Positions 1 through 7,154 of a stretch of DNA of 28,722 bases are shown here, in pieces. The notes under the pieces are model-generated. The model saw only the letters and a list, made by a program, of their open reading frames with translations. It made no database searches and was not told the DNA's origin. This DNA comes from M30B53 sp964600785. Lineage in GTDB: Bacteria; Planctomycetota; Planctomycetia; Pirellulales; UBA1268. Where the stretch lies: NCBI GenBank assembly GCA_964600785.1, contig CAZRKH010000053.1, forward strand, positions 1 through 28,722, in the 5' to 3' direction. The number at the start of each line of letters is the position of its first letter. The stretch's first letter is position 1. A program made the translations under genes and the position numbers.

Positions 1-303
1 CAGACCGCGCGGGCGAAGCCGAAGCAGAGGAGCCCGCACGCGAGATAGCCGCGGAGTTCGTCCTCGACGTATCCCGGCACAGGCCGCTCGGCGGCTTCCC
101 GCCCATGCGAGTCAGCTCTCGAGGTTCTCCGAGACGACCTTATGGAGCGGCGTCTTCTCGGGCCGACGCCGCTCGTTGCGGCGGGGTGCCGCGGGGCCTC
201 CGTGCGGTCGGCGTCGGCTTCGCGCGGGAAACCCTGTGACCGCGGCGACCTTGGGCGGACCGGACCTGGCGGCGGCCAACGGCCAGACGGTGGTCGGCCA
301 CAC
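1..303 (-). pseudogene. IS91-family transposase, 5' remnant, frameshifted and cut by window edge
   Basis: Two minus-strand frames together resemble the N-terminus of an IS91-type transposase. The upstream frame (303 down to 112) ends PEKTPLHKVVSENLES and stop, like the LHRVVxExLE segment of these proteins. The other frame (about 106 down to 1) reads VPGYVEDELRGYLACGLL then CFGFARA, matching the segment that leads into the zinc-binding region. A frameshift near 106-120 separates them, so no full transposase can be made from this stretch. The zinc-finger cysteines, HUH and tyrosine motifs would lie beyond the left edge and cannot be checked. The true start is not resolvable; 303 is the outer limit of the open frame. 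The call rests on remembered family sequence patterns. Confidence 0.6.
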
Positions 304-315
304 CCTCGTCTTCTC

Positions 316-894
316 TCAACCGCCGGCCAGCAGCCGCTCCAGCAGATCCGCAACGCCCACAGAGGCGGCCATCCGCTGCAGATGCTCGACGTCGAGGGTG
401 TCGCCGAGGAGCGCAACCAGGCGGGTCACGTCGTCCCATTGCCGCTGCGATGACTCGTCGCCCAGGCGATACCATTCGAGCTTGGCGATAATCGAGTCCT
501 CGGCGGTGGCGATCGGCACGGTGGGTGAATTGTGGCCGCCGAGCTGCTGGGGGGTGGCCCGCTGCATCGCTGCCAGATCGAAGGGCCGCCCGCGGCTGAT
601 AAACACATCCACCTTGAATGCCGTCGGCAGGTGAATCACGTTGAAGCAGCTGCGTCGTTCCACTGCGTCACGCACCGCTGACTCGCTGACGTAGCACTCC
701 GGCCCGAAGGATGCCACGAAGGCCCCGACCTGGTCAGCCCGCAGATCACAGACGAGGTCGACGTCCATCGTTGAACGAATCGCACCGTGGTAGGTGCTGG
801 CAACGCTGCCCCCGATGTAAAACGAGACGTCCAGCTGTTGGAAGGCGGACGCGACCGGGGCAAGGGCGGCAATCAGGTCATCCGTGTCGCTCAT
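316..894 (-). CDS. Nucleotidyltransferase-fold protein (MNT-like, DUF6036-like)
   Basis: A protein of 192 residues. Near the N-terminus it has FYIGGSVASTYHG (G28, G29, S30) followed by STMDVDLV with Asp44 and Asp46, the G-S ... D-x-D signature of the minimal nucleotidyltransferase fold. The later segment SIIAKLEWYRLGDESS with QRQWDD is typical of this planctomycete and cyanobacterial family, annotated as nucleotidyltransferase or DUF6036. The ATG at 894 is preferred over the upstream in-frame ATG at 1053 because it overlaps the stop of the preceding gene as ATGA, indicating translational coupling. Family members may transfer nucleotides to a protein or RNA partner; the substrate is unknown. 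Together with the 87-residue partner it has the layout of a toxin-antitoxin-like pair, but that role is inference. Confidence 0.8.
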   Translation of the reverse strand: MSDTDDLIAALAPVASAFQQLDVSFYIGGSVASTYHGAIRSTMDVDLVCDLRADQVGAFVASFGPECYVSESAVRDAVERRSCFNVIHLPTAFKVDVFISRGRPFDLAAMQRATPQQLGGHNSPTVPIATAEDSIIAKLEWYRLGDESSQRQWDDVTRLVALLGDTLDVEHLQRMAASVGVADLLERLLAGG

Positions 895-1154
895 GAGGTC
901 CGCTGCCCGAGCCAGCACCGCACCTCGCGGGCGACTGCCGGCCCGTAGGCAAGCTCGATGAACCGGAGCCGAACCTCTTCGCAATCGGCAGCGGGATACC
1001 GCCGGCGGATCGCCTCGAGGGCCAGGCGACGGCCCCGGCTGGAAAGAGCGCATCCCTTCTGCAGCCGCTCGAGCGGAGAGAGTCTGAGAACCAGCTGCCG
1101 CTGGACTTCGGCCGCAGCAGCGGACGTGTCACTGGGATGGGGCCGCGGCCGCAT
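891..1154 (-). CDS. Small partner protein of the nucleotidyltransferase
   Basis: An 87-residue basic, probably all-helical protein starting at the ATG at 1154; an upstream in-frame start at 1220 would add 22 unlikely residues. It contains RLSPLERLQKGCALS, then LALEAIRRRYPAADCEEVR and IELAYGPAVARE. The pattern 'xxLxRxxxxxxLxxxxrxLaxxgiRxRyPxaxxxEvrxRxxEllYG' is one I recognise from small hypothetical proteins encoded immediately before DUF6036-like nucleotidyltransferases. Its stop overlaps the start of the nucleotidyltransferase by four bases (ATGA), so the two are one transcriptional and translational unit. No biochemical function is known to me. No membrane segment or signal peptide is seen. 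Confidence 0.7.
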   Translation of the reverse strand: MRPRPHPSDTSAAAAEVQRQLVLRLSPLERLQKGCALSSRGRRLALEAIRRRYPAADCEEVRLRFIELAYGPAVAREVRCWLGQRTS

Positions 1155-1223
1155 TGCTCGCCTCGAAAGATCGCATGAAAAGCCGGACGAAAGATAGCCC
1201 CGCCCGGCGCGTTGTGGCAATTC

Positions 1224-1403
1224 CTCCCGGCTGCGGGTCGCGGCCTTCCGGTCGGTCAGTATCAGGTCGCAGTGATTCCGACCCCGCTGCCCGACACCAG
1301 CAGCATCCCGGCCCGCTTCCAGTCGCCCGCGACCATCGGCCTGTCGGTCGACGTGCAGCCGCCGGAAACGCGTTTCGACATCGACGTGCCCCGGTCACCA
1401 TAG
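1224..1403 (+). pseudogene. C-terminal fragment of a carboxypeptidase-regulatory-like (transthyretin-like) protein
   Basis: The plus-strand frame ending at the TAG at 1401-1403 reads GLPVGQYQVAVIPTPLPD, then IPARFQSPATIGLSVDV and ETRFDIDV before the stop. This matches the last strands and tail ('G(L/V)PxGxYxVxV ... IPxKYxSPxTSGLTxxV ... FDxDL') of the short secreted or lipid-anchored carboxypeptidase-regulatory-like proteins abundant in planctomycetes. The N-terminal lipobox and the first half of the domain are absent, replaced by the unrelated partner gene reading the other way from 1154. It is a stranded 3' end, not a functional gene. Confidence 0.45.
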
Positions 1404-1718
1404 CACGGCCGGCCACCGCGCCGCTTCCGCCGCCAGCCTGTTCGGGCGCCGCATCGGGGCGGCAGCGCTTGGCCCCAGCACCCCGCGGCGCCTGGCGGGC
1501 GGCTCACCGTCGATCGGGGCCGCGGTTCCCACCGATTTGGCGGCCCGCGCCTTCGAGGCCGTGGCACGCGTGCTCGCCGAGGCCTGAGAGCCCTGGAGAG
1601 ACCGCCATGACGACGCCGACCATCCGTATTCCGGACGACACGGCCGCTCGTGTTTTTCTTTTATCCTTCGAGGTCTGTAACTTACGGATTGGTCAGGTGA
1701 CTCAGGTGGTTTTCGTCG
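1404..1718. other. Gene-poor junk or scar region between decayed genes
   Basis: About 315 bases with no convincing gene. One plus frame is open from 1408 to a TGA at 1585-1587 without a start codon and ends AARAFEAVARVLAEA; I do not recognise it. A short frame at 1608-1741, preceded by GGAGAG, begins MTTPTIRIPDDTAARV, which resembles the opening of ribbon-helix-helix antitoxins, but it then becomes non-family sequence and stops. This stretch includes an AT-richer patch at about 1650-1690 in an otherwise very GC-rich zone. It looks like the meeting point of several truncated genes. Confidence 0.4.
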
Positions 1719-1961
1719 ATGAGCACTGGAGCCGGATCTGAAACGGATGGCGTGGCCAGGCGTTGGAACTGCGCATGGAAATCCGCGGGGCCGGCGCTGG
1801 AACGCGTCCGGCGGGAGGAGCTTCGCAAACTGGACGGCCATGCGGCGATCGCCTTGTTGACCGGGCCGGCCGACTACACGGTCGAACCCCGCAGGGCCAG
1901 AAGCACGTCCGGCCTGATCGAACAGCAGCGCTGGTTTGCAAAGGCCCGCAGTCGTGCTTGA
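1719..1961 (+). CDS. Small partner protein of a second nucleotidyltransferase module
   Basis: An 80-residue protein that looks intact. It contains KSAGPALERVRREELRKLD, AIALLTGPADYTVEPR and TSGLIEQQRWFAKAR, the pattern of small planctomycete hypotheticals that directly precede a nucleotidyltransferase-like gene. It is not related by eye to the 87-residue partner at 891-1154, so the two modules are different families rather than a duplication. The following nucleotidyltransferase start (GTG at 1954) lies inside its last codons, an 8-base overlap. Because that enzyme is a pseudogene, this small gene may be an orphan. Function unknown; likely soluble and helical. Confidence 0.55.
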   Translation: MSTGAGSETDGVARRWNCAWKSAGPALERVRREELRKLDGHAAIALLTGPADYTVEPRRARSTSGLIEQQRWFAKARSRA

Positions 1962-2345
1962 GGTCTACCTCGCCGCGGCCGATTTGCAGCGGCGGTGCGA
2001 AGAACGCGGCTGGCGTTTCTGCCTGATCGGCGGCATCGCCCTGCAGCGCTGGGCGGCATGCCATTCGAGGAGTCGGCCGTCGCTCGGGCGACACCGTATG
2101 AATTCGCGCCGGGCATTTTCCTGGTGACCGCGTCGGCGGAGGATCTGATCGTGATGAAAGCCTTCGCTGCTTGACCAAAGGACTGGGTCGATGTGGAGGG
2201 CATCGTCATCCGCCAAGGAGAAAAGCTCGATTGGGATTACATCGAGCACCATCTGCGGCCGCTCGTTGACCTCAAGGAAGAGCCGGAAATCCTCGGCCAC
2301 CTGGCTCGCATCCGGGCTGATGCGGATCCCGGCAGTCGGGCCTGA
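1954..2345 (+). pseudogene. Nucleotidyltransferase-like protein, degraded (deletion, frameshift, nonsense)
   Basis: The first part, from the GTG at 1954, reads LEVYLAAADLQRRCEERG then WRFCLIGGIALQRW, the start of a nucleotidyltransferase-fold protein. At about 2055 the sequence jumps to another frame starting at 2058: MPFEESAVARATPYEFAPG, then TASAEDLIVMKAFAA, a TGA at 2172-2174, then PKDWVDVEGIVIRQGEKLDW and a natural-looking end at 2343-2345. The stretch that should carry the 'T-x-D-x-D' metal-binding motif between the two parts is missing, so the gene has lost its active site as well as its frame. The in-frame TGA falls where relatives usually have Arg or a similar residue, consistent with CGA to TGA. 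Clear remnant of the partner of the gene at 1719-1961. Confidence 0.8.
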
Positions 2346-2428
2346 CCTTTTCGTGCGATCGAGGTCGCGGTCATGGCTCGTAGTGATAGCCACCACATGT
2401 GGACGCACTCCCCGCGTCGCGTCTGGCG

Positions 2429-2869
2429 TCAGCAGGTGAGCTTCGCGCTGCCGAGCAGGATGACGGCCGAGGCGCACCAGGCCGTCGAGATCGCGAGCAA
2501 CCAGTCCATTCGCCGGCCGGGCTTGCGGCTCGTGAGCAGGAGCACCGTCGCCAGCGTCGATGGCCCGGCCACGTAGGGCTCGGCGAGCGGCCCATGCACC
2601 TCCGGAAACACCATTCACACGGAAATCCGGAACAGCACGATTCCGCCGGCGATCGACAGGGCCGGCTCGGAGATGCCGAGCGCCCCGAGCAGCGGTCCTC
2701 CTGCGAACAGGAAGCCGGCCAGCAGGGCGTAGGCGATCAGCAGTTCGCGAATCACGACGGCCGCCCGCCGCGCCGGGGCGACGGGCTTGAGCGCAGCCAG
2801 GAACAGCGGGATGTTCCCGATCGGGTCCATCACAAAGAAAAGCAGGATCGCCGCCGATGTCAGGCTCAT
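2429..2869 (-). pseudogene. MarC-family (UPF0056) inner-membrane protein, broken
   Basis: The minus strand from the ATG at 2869 encodes SAAILLFFVMDPIGNIPLFL and LSEPALSIAGGIVLF, the highly characteristic first membrane segments of MarC-family proteins. An in-frame TGA at 2615-2617 follows RISV. The same frame continues at once with MVFPEVHGPLAEP, then VAGPSTLATVLLLTSR, the second half of the family. Relatives usually have Arg just before MVFPE, so a CGA to TGA change explains the stop. Several residues between LAEP and VAGPS are missing (a small in-frame deletion), and the last two membrane segments are gone, replaced by a short tail ending at 2429. MarC-family proteins are about 200 residues with six membrane segments and no established transport substrate. 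Confidence 0.85.
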
Positions 2870-3079
2870 GCGGGGGTCAGGCCTACGCCTTGTTTGCGGT
2901 GATGATGCCTGCGGTCACGATGCCTGCCTCTTTCTCCGCTCTCCCCAGCTTGCCTGGATTTGGTGGCTGGCACCTTTTTCCCCGGCCCATCCGCTCGATA
3001 GATAGTGGTTGAGGAAGTGCCATTGGCCGGGCTATCCTTCGGTCGTGGGTCGAACCGATCACGGTTCTGGAGACACTTC

Positions 3080-4573
3080 ATGCGTTACCACAGGCGACGG
3101 CCGTGTCGAGCGACGGTGGCACTGCCGATGACGGCCCTGGCCGTCTGGGCGGGATGGTTCGTAGCCGGTGTGGACCCTGGTGGAGAGGCCCGCGGGGAAC
3201 CGCCGTCATTGCGGCCGAATATTCTGCTGTGCATCGCCGACGACTGGGGCTGGCCCGACGCTGGAGCCTACGGCAATCGGTCCGTGAAGACCCCCGCCTT
3301 CGACCGGGTGGCCCGCGAGGGTGTGCTCTTCGAACACGCCTTCGTGACGAGCCCCTCCTGCACGCCCTCGCGAAACTCGATCCTCACCGGCCAGCACCAC
3401 TGGCGGCTGGGGGCCGGTGTCAATCTCTGGAGTTCGCTGGCTCCCGAGCACCCGGTCTATCCGCTGCTGTTGGCCGATGCCGGCTACCACGTGGGCCACT
3501 GGCGGAAGGCCTGGGGGCCGGGTGACTTCAGGGCACTGGGACGCACCGAGAACCCCGCCGGGCCGGCGACGAAGGGCCTGCGGAAGTTTCTCTCAACCCG
3601 ACCCGCCAAAGCACCGTTTTGTTTCTGGCTCGGCTCGAGCGACCCGCACCGGCCCTACGCTGCCGGCAGCGGCAAGCAGGCTGGTATCGATCCGGCGGGC
3701 CTGCGTGTGCCATCCGACCTCCCCGACCATGAAATCGTCCGCAGCGACCTGGCCGACTACCTCTTCGAAGTCGAGCGGTTCGACCGCGACGTGGCGGCGG
3801 CCCTGGCGGTGCTCGAGGAGTTCGGCGAACTCGACACGACGATCGTGGTGATTACCGGCGACCACGGGATGCCCTTTCCCCGTCACAAGTGCCACCTTTA
3901 CGACTCGGGCACCCGGGTGCCGCTGGCAATTCGCTGGCCGGCGATGGTCAAGCCTGGCCGGGTTGTGAGCGACTTCGTGTCACTTGCCGACCTGGCCCCG
4001 ACCTTCCTGGAGGCGGCCGGGCTGAAGGTGCCGGGTGTGATGACCGGCCGCACGCTGCTGCCGCTGTTGGCCGCGGAGGGTTCCGGCCGGATCGACCCGG
4101 CCCGCGACGGCGTGCTCACCGGCCGCGAGCGGCACACACCCGCTCAGGAGGCTCCCTCCACCGCGGGCTATCCTTCGCGGGCGATTCGCACCGACGACTA
4201 TCTCTACATCCGCAACTACGAGCCCGACCGCTGGCCGAGCGGTTGCCCGATTGGATCGACCAAGGGCCGGGACTACGCCGACTGCGACGCAAGTCCCACC
4301 AAGCGACTGCTGATCGAGCACCGCGACCGTCCTGAGATCCGGCCGTTCTTTCTGCTCGCCTTCGCCAAGCGGCCTGCCGAGGAGTTCTACCTGCTCGCCT
4401 CGGATCCCGGGCAGACCATGAACCTCGCCGGCGACCCGGCCCATGCCAAAGCGCAGGAGGCGGCCGCCAGGCGGCTGGCCGCGGGGCTCGAGGCCACCGA
4501 CGATCCACGGGCCCGAGGGGAGGGCTCGTTGCTCGAGGAGGGCCGCTACTTCGGCGAGGTATCGAGCCGGTGA
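3080..4573 (+). CDS. Secreted type I sulfatase
   Basis: A protein of 497 residues with an Arg-rich n-region, a hydrophobic stretch at about residues 14-30 and then PNILLCIADDWGWPD, so it is probably exported. The metal-binding Asp pair is D54/D55. The formylglycine motif is CTPSR with Cys94, the residue modified to formylglycine for sulfate-ester hydrolysis. GSSDPHRPY (about 185-193) and ITGDHGMPFPRHK (Asp261, His262, Lys270) supply the remaining metal and sulfate ligands, so the active site looks complete. The ATG at 3080 is chosen because a GGAG lies just upstream (3069-3073) and the signal-like sequence follows; an upstream in-frame start at 3005 adds 25 unlikely residues. The substrate is probably a sulfated polysaccharide, but the subfamily cannot be told by eye. 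Confidence 0.93.
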   Translation: MRYHRRRPCRATVALPMTALAVWAGWFVAGVDPGGEARGEPPSLRPNILLCIADDWGWPDAGAYGNRSVKTPAFDRVAREGVLFEHAFVTSPSCTPSRNSILTGQHHWRLGAGVNLWSSLAPEHPVYPLLLADAGYHVGHWRKAWGPGDFRALGRTENPAGPATKGLRKFLSTRPAKAPFCFWLGSSDPHRPYAAGSGKQAGIDPAGLRVPSDLPDHEIVRSDLADYLFEVERFDRDVAAALAVLEEFGELDTTIVVITGDHGMPFPRHKCHLYDSGTRVPLAIRWPAMVKPGRVVSDFVSLADLAPTFLEAAGLKVPGVMTGRTLLPLLAAEGSGRIDPARDGVLTGRERHTPAQEAPSTAGYPSRAIRTDDYLYIRNYEPDRWPSGCPIGSTKGRDYADCDASPTKRLLIEHRDRPEIRPFFLLAFAKRPAEEFYLLASDPGQTMNLAGDPAHAKAQEAAARRLAAGLEATDDPRARGEGSLLEEGRYFGEVSSR

Positions 4574-4631
4574 TGCGTCGCCGGCCGGTGCTGTATCATG
4601 CGGCTTTGTTCCACGTTCCCCCGAAAGCCCT

Positions 4632-6044
4632 ATGCCGCTGCACCAGGTTCGCCCCGCCGCCCCGCCGGCCGCCACGCCCACCGACGCCGTGGAGGCCGGC
4701 TTCCCGCCCGACTTTCTGCTGACCTCGGAACTGCCGCGGGATCATTTCCCGGCTGCCGGTGCCGAGCCGCATGCGATCCATCAGGCGATCAGCGAGGAGC
4801 TGCTGCTCGATGGCAACTCCAAGCAGAACCTGGCCACCTTCTGCCAGACCTGGGAAGCCCCGGCGGTGCACGCCCTGATGGATCTGTCAATCGACAAGAA
4901 TCTCATCGACAAGGACGAATACCCCCAGACAGCCGAGATCGAGCGGCGGTGCGTGAGCATGATGGCCGACCTCTGGCATGCCCCCGGCACCGCCACCGGC
5001 TGCTCCACGGTCGGCTCGAGCGAGGCGGCGATGCTCGGCGGGATGGCGGCCAAGTGGCGATGGCGTGCCAGGCGGAAGGCCGAGGGCAAGCCGGCAGACC
5101 GGCCCAACATGGTCTGCGGCAGCGTGCAGATCTGCTGGCACAAGTTTGCCCGCTACTGGGATATCGAACTGCGGGAGGTGGGCATGCGGCCGGGGAGCCT
5201 CTGCATGGCTCCCGAAGACGTGCTGGAGCGTGTCGACGAAAACACGATCTTCGTGGTGCCCACGATGGGGGTCACCTACCACGGGCTCTATGAGGATGTG
5301 CCGGCGATCGCCGCAGCCCTCGACGAGCACGAGCGGAAGACCGGCCTCGACATTCCGATCCACGTCGATGCCGCAAGCGGAGGGTTTCTGGCTCCGTTCA
5401 CCGATCCCGACCGCGATCCCTGGGACTTTCGCCTGCCCCGCGTGAAGAGCATCAATGCCTCGGGCCACAAGTTCGGTCTGGCTCCGCTGGGCGTGGGCTG
5501 GGTGCTCTGGCGGGAACCGGCCGATCTGCCCGACGACCTCGTCTTCCATGTCAGCTATCTCGGCGGCGACATGCCGACGTTTCAGATCAACTTCTCCCGG
5601 CCGGCTGGCCAGGTGATCGCCCAGTATTACGACTTCACGCGGCTCGGCCGGGCCGGCTACGCGGCGATCCACGGGCAGTCCCACGCGGTGGCCCGGCACT
5701 GCGCCGGGGCGATCGACAAAATCGACAGCCTTGAGATTGTCCACGATGGCGATCCGACCCGCGGCATCCCCGCGGTCGTCTGGACGATCGCCAAGGGGGC
5801 AAACCCCGGCTTCACGCTCTACGACCTTTCCGACCGGCTGCGGATGCGGGGCTGGCAGGTGCCGGCCTACCCCTTCACCGGCGAGCTTGCGAGCACCGCC
5901 TTCCAGCGGATTCTCGTGCGGCGGGACTTCAACCTCGAGATGGCCGATCTCCTGCTGCGTGACATCCGCGACGCGGTGGACCACTTCGCGAGCCATGCGG
6001 CTTCCCCGCAGGCCGAACCGCGGCGCAGCTACTCCCACACCTGA
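4632..6044 (+). CDS. gad: Glutamate decarboxylase (PLP-dependent)
   Basis: A protein of 470 residues, close to the 466 of E. coli GadA/GadB, converting glutamate to GABA and CO2 while consuming a proton. The PLP-binding lysine is Lys280 in SINASGHKFGLAPLG, and the cofactor-pyridine Asp is Asp246 in HVDAASGG. TGCSTVGSSEAAMLGG (about 122-137) is the phosphate-binding region. The N-terminal half (GNSKQNLATFCQTWE) matches bacterial and plant glutamate decarboxylases closely. No GadC-type glutamate/GABA antiporter lies nearby, so a role in acid resistance or GABA metabolism is open. It starts 58 bases after the sulfatase stop. A TATCAT at about 4603-4608 could be a -10 element but no good -35 was seen. 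Confidence 0.93.
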   Translation: MPLHQVRPAAPPAATPTDAVEAGFPPDFLLTSELPRDHFPAAGAEPHAIHQAISEELLLDGNSKQNLATFCQTWEAPAVHALMDLSIDKNLIDKDEYPQTAEIERRCVSMMADLWHAPGTATGCSTVGSSEAAMLGGMAAKWRWRARRKAEGKPADRPNMVCGSVQICWHKFARYWDIELREVGMRPGSLCMAPEDVLERVDENTIFVVPTMGVTYHGLYEDVPAIAAALDEHERKTGLDIPIHVDAASGGFLAPFTDPDRDPWDFRLPRVKSINASGHKFGLAPLGVGWVLWREPADLPDDLVFHVSYLGGDMPTFQINFSRPAGQVIAQYYDFTRLGRAGYAAIHGQSHAVARHCAGAIDKIDSLEIVHDGDPTRGIPAVVWTIAKGANPGFTLYDLSDRLRMRGWQVPAYPFTGELASTAFQRILVRRDFNLEMADLLLRDIRDAVDHFASHAASPQAEPRRSYSHT

Positions 6045-6088
6045 GAGTCTGCGGAGGACCTGCGAGCCGGCCGCCGAGCAAGGGCCGG

Positions 6089-6961
6089 TCACCCCTCGCT
6101 GGACTCGCCGGCTGAACTGCCGAGAGGCTCGGCCGGTCCGCTTGCGAGGCCGGCAAGTTCCGCGGCGGAAAGGTCGGCGATCGATCCGACCACCATGTCG
6201 GGCCGGTAGGCGAAGTCGGCCAGGTCATCGCGGCCGGTCCCTCCGGAGAGGACCAGGATCGTGCGGTAGCCCAGCTGCACCCCGCCGAGAATGTCGGTCT
6301 CCATCGTGTCTCCGATCATCGTGGTTCGCGAGGCATCCAGGCCGAGTTCCTTGCGGGCCGCCCGCATCATCACGGCGCTCGGCTTGCCCGCGCTGAAGGC
6401 CCGCCGGCCGGTCGCCGCCTCGAGCATCGCCACGATCGCCCCGCACCCCGGCCGCAGTCCGGCGTGCGTCGGGCAGTTGGGGTCGAGGTTGGTGGCGATC
6501 AGCTTGGCGCCGGCCATCACCATTCGCACGGCCGTCTCGACCATCTCGAAGGTGACCGTCCGGCCCTCGCCCACGACCACGTAGTCGGGGTCGTGATCGA
6601 CGATGGCGTAGCCGTTTTCATGGAGGGCGTGGAGGAGGCCTCCCTCGCCGATCACGTAGGCGGTGCCCCCGGGCTTCTGGTCGGCCAGGAAGCGGGCGGT
6701 TGCCATGGCGCAGGTGAAGATATGGGACTCGTCGGCCGCGATCCCGAGCCGGCGGAGCCTGGTGACGACGTCGCGGCGGGGCCGCTGGCTGTTGTTGGTG
6801 AGGAAGAAGAAGGGCAGGTCGAGGTCGAGCAGTTCGGCGATGAAGCGGTCGGCCCCGGGGATCAGTTCGCTGCCCCGGTAGATGACCCCATCCATGTCGA
6901 TCAGGAAGCCGTGGGCCGCCGGCGAGGGAAACGTCACCGAGTCGGGAGCGTAGACGGGCAT
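6089..6961 (-). CDS. HAD-superfamily hydrolase, NagD-like (subfamily IIA)
   Basis: A protein of 290 residues. Motif I is FLIDMDGVIYRG with nucleophile Asp22 and acid/base Asp24. Motif II is FFLTNNSQ (Thr55). Motif III Lys193 lies in SAGKPSAVMM, and motif IV is IGDTMETDILGG with Asp218 and Asp223. The C2-type cap between motifs II and III contains YVVVGEGRTVTFE, typical of the NagD/AraL/PNPase-like group that dephosphorylates small phosphorylated metabolites such as nucleotides or sugar phosphates. The exact substrate is not predictable. A Gly/Ser/Glu-rich tail of about 15 residues extends past the fold. It converges on the glutamate decarboxylase gene with 44 bases between stops. Confidence 0.92.
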   Translation of the reverse strand: MPVYAPDSVTFPSPAAHGFLIDMDGVIYRGSELIPGADRFIAELLDLDLPFFFLTNNSQRPRRDVVTRLRRLGIAADESHIFTCAMATARFLADQKPGGTAYVIGEGGLLHALHENGYAIVDHDPDYVVVGEGRTVTFEMVETAVRMVMAGAKLIATNLDPNCPTHAGLRPGCGAIVAMLEAATGRRAFSAGKPSAVMMRAARKELGLDASRTTMIGDTMETDILGGVQLGYRTILVLSGGTGRDDLADFAYRPDMVVGSIADLSAAELAGLASGPAEPLGSSAGESSEG

Positions 6962-6986
6962 GGCGAACTCCGTGGTTGAAGGCAGG

Positions 6987-7037
6987 CGGCTGCTTCAAGG
7001 CGGGAGCCCTCGGCGTGAGGACCGTTTGAAGCAGCCG
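6987..7037. repeat. Perfect 12-bp inverted repeat (large hairpin) between sulfatase and HAD genes
   Basis: CGGCTGCTTCAA at 6987-6998 is exactly complementary to TTGAAGCAGCCG at 7026-7037, with a 27-base loop that itself holds a small CCTC/GAGG stem. It lies about 26-76 bases upstream of the HAD start on the transcribed (minus) strand, and 118 bases or more after the truncated-sulfatase stop. No T-run follows on either strand, so a classical intrinsic terminator is doubtful. It could be an mRNA leader structure or a protein-binding palindrome. Confidence 0.6.
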
Positions 7038-7154
7038 GCACGGAACCGCCTGGCGTGCGGAGAAGAGTATCGCACCTCCGCGGCGAGGCCGTCAAAGGCC
7101 TGTCTTCGCCGGGCTGTCCTGTTGGGCGGCAGGATGCGGCCCTCGGCGGCAGGA

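Noticed and set aside
1677..1685. GTAACTTAC palindrome in an AT-richer patch, possible recombination or element end
   Set aside because: Nine bases occur by chance; no second copy or target duplication was seen nearby.
1608..1741. Short frame beginning like a ribbon-helix-helix antitoxin (TIRIPDDTAARV)
   Set aside because: The resemblance ends after about 16 residues and the frame stops with no helix-turn pattern, so at most it is a remnant; not listed as a gene.
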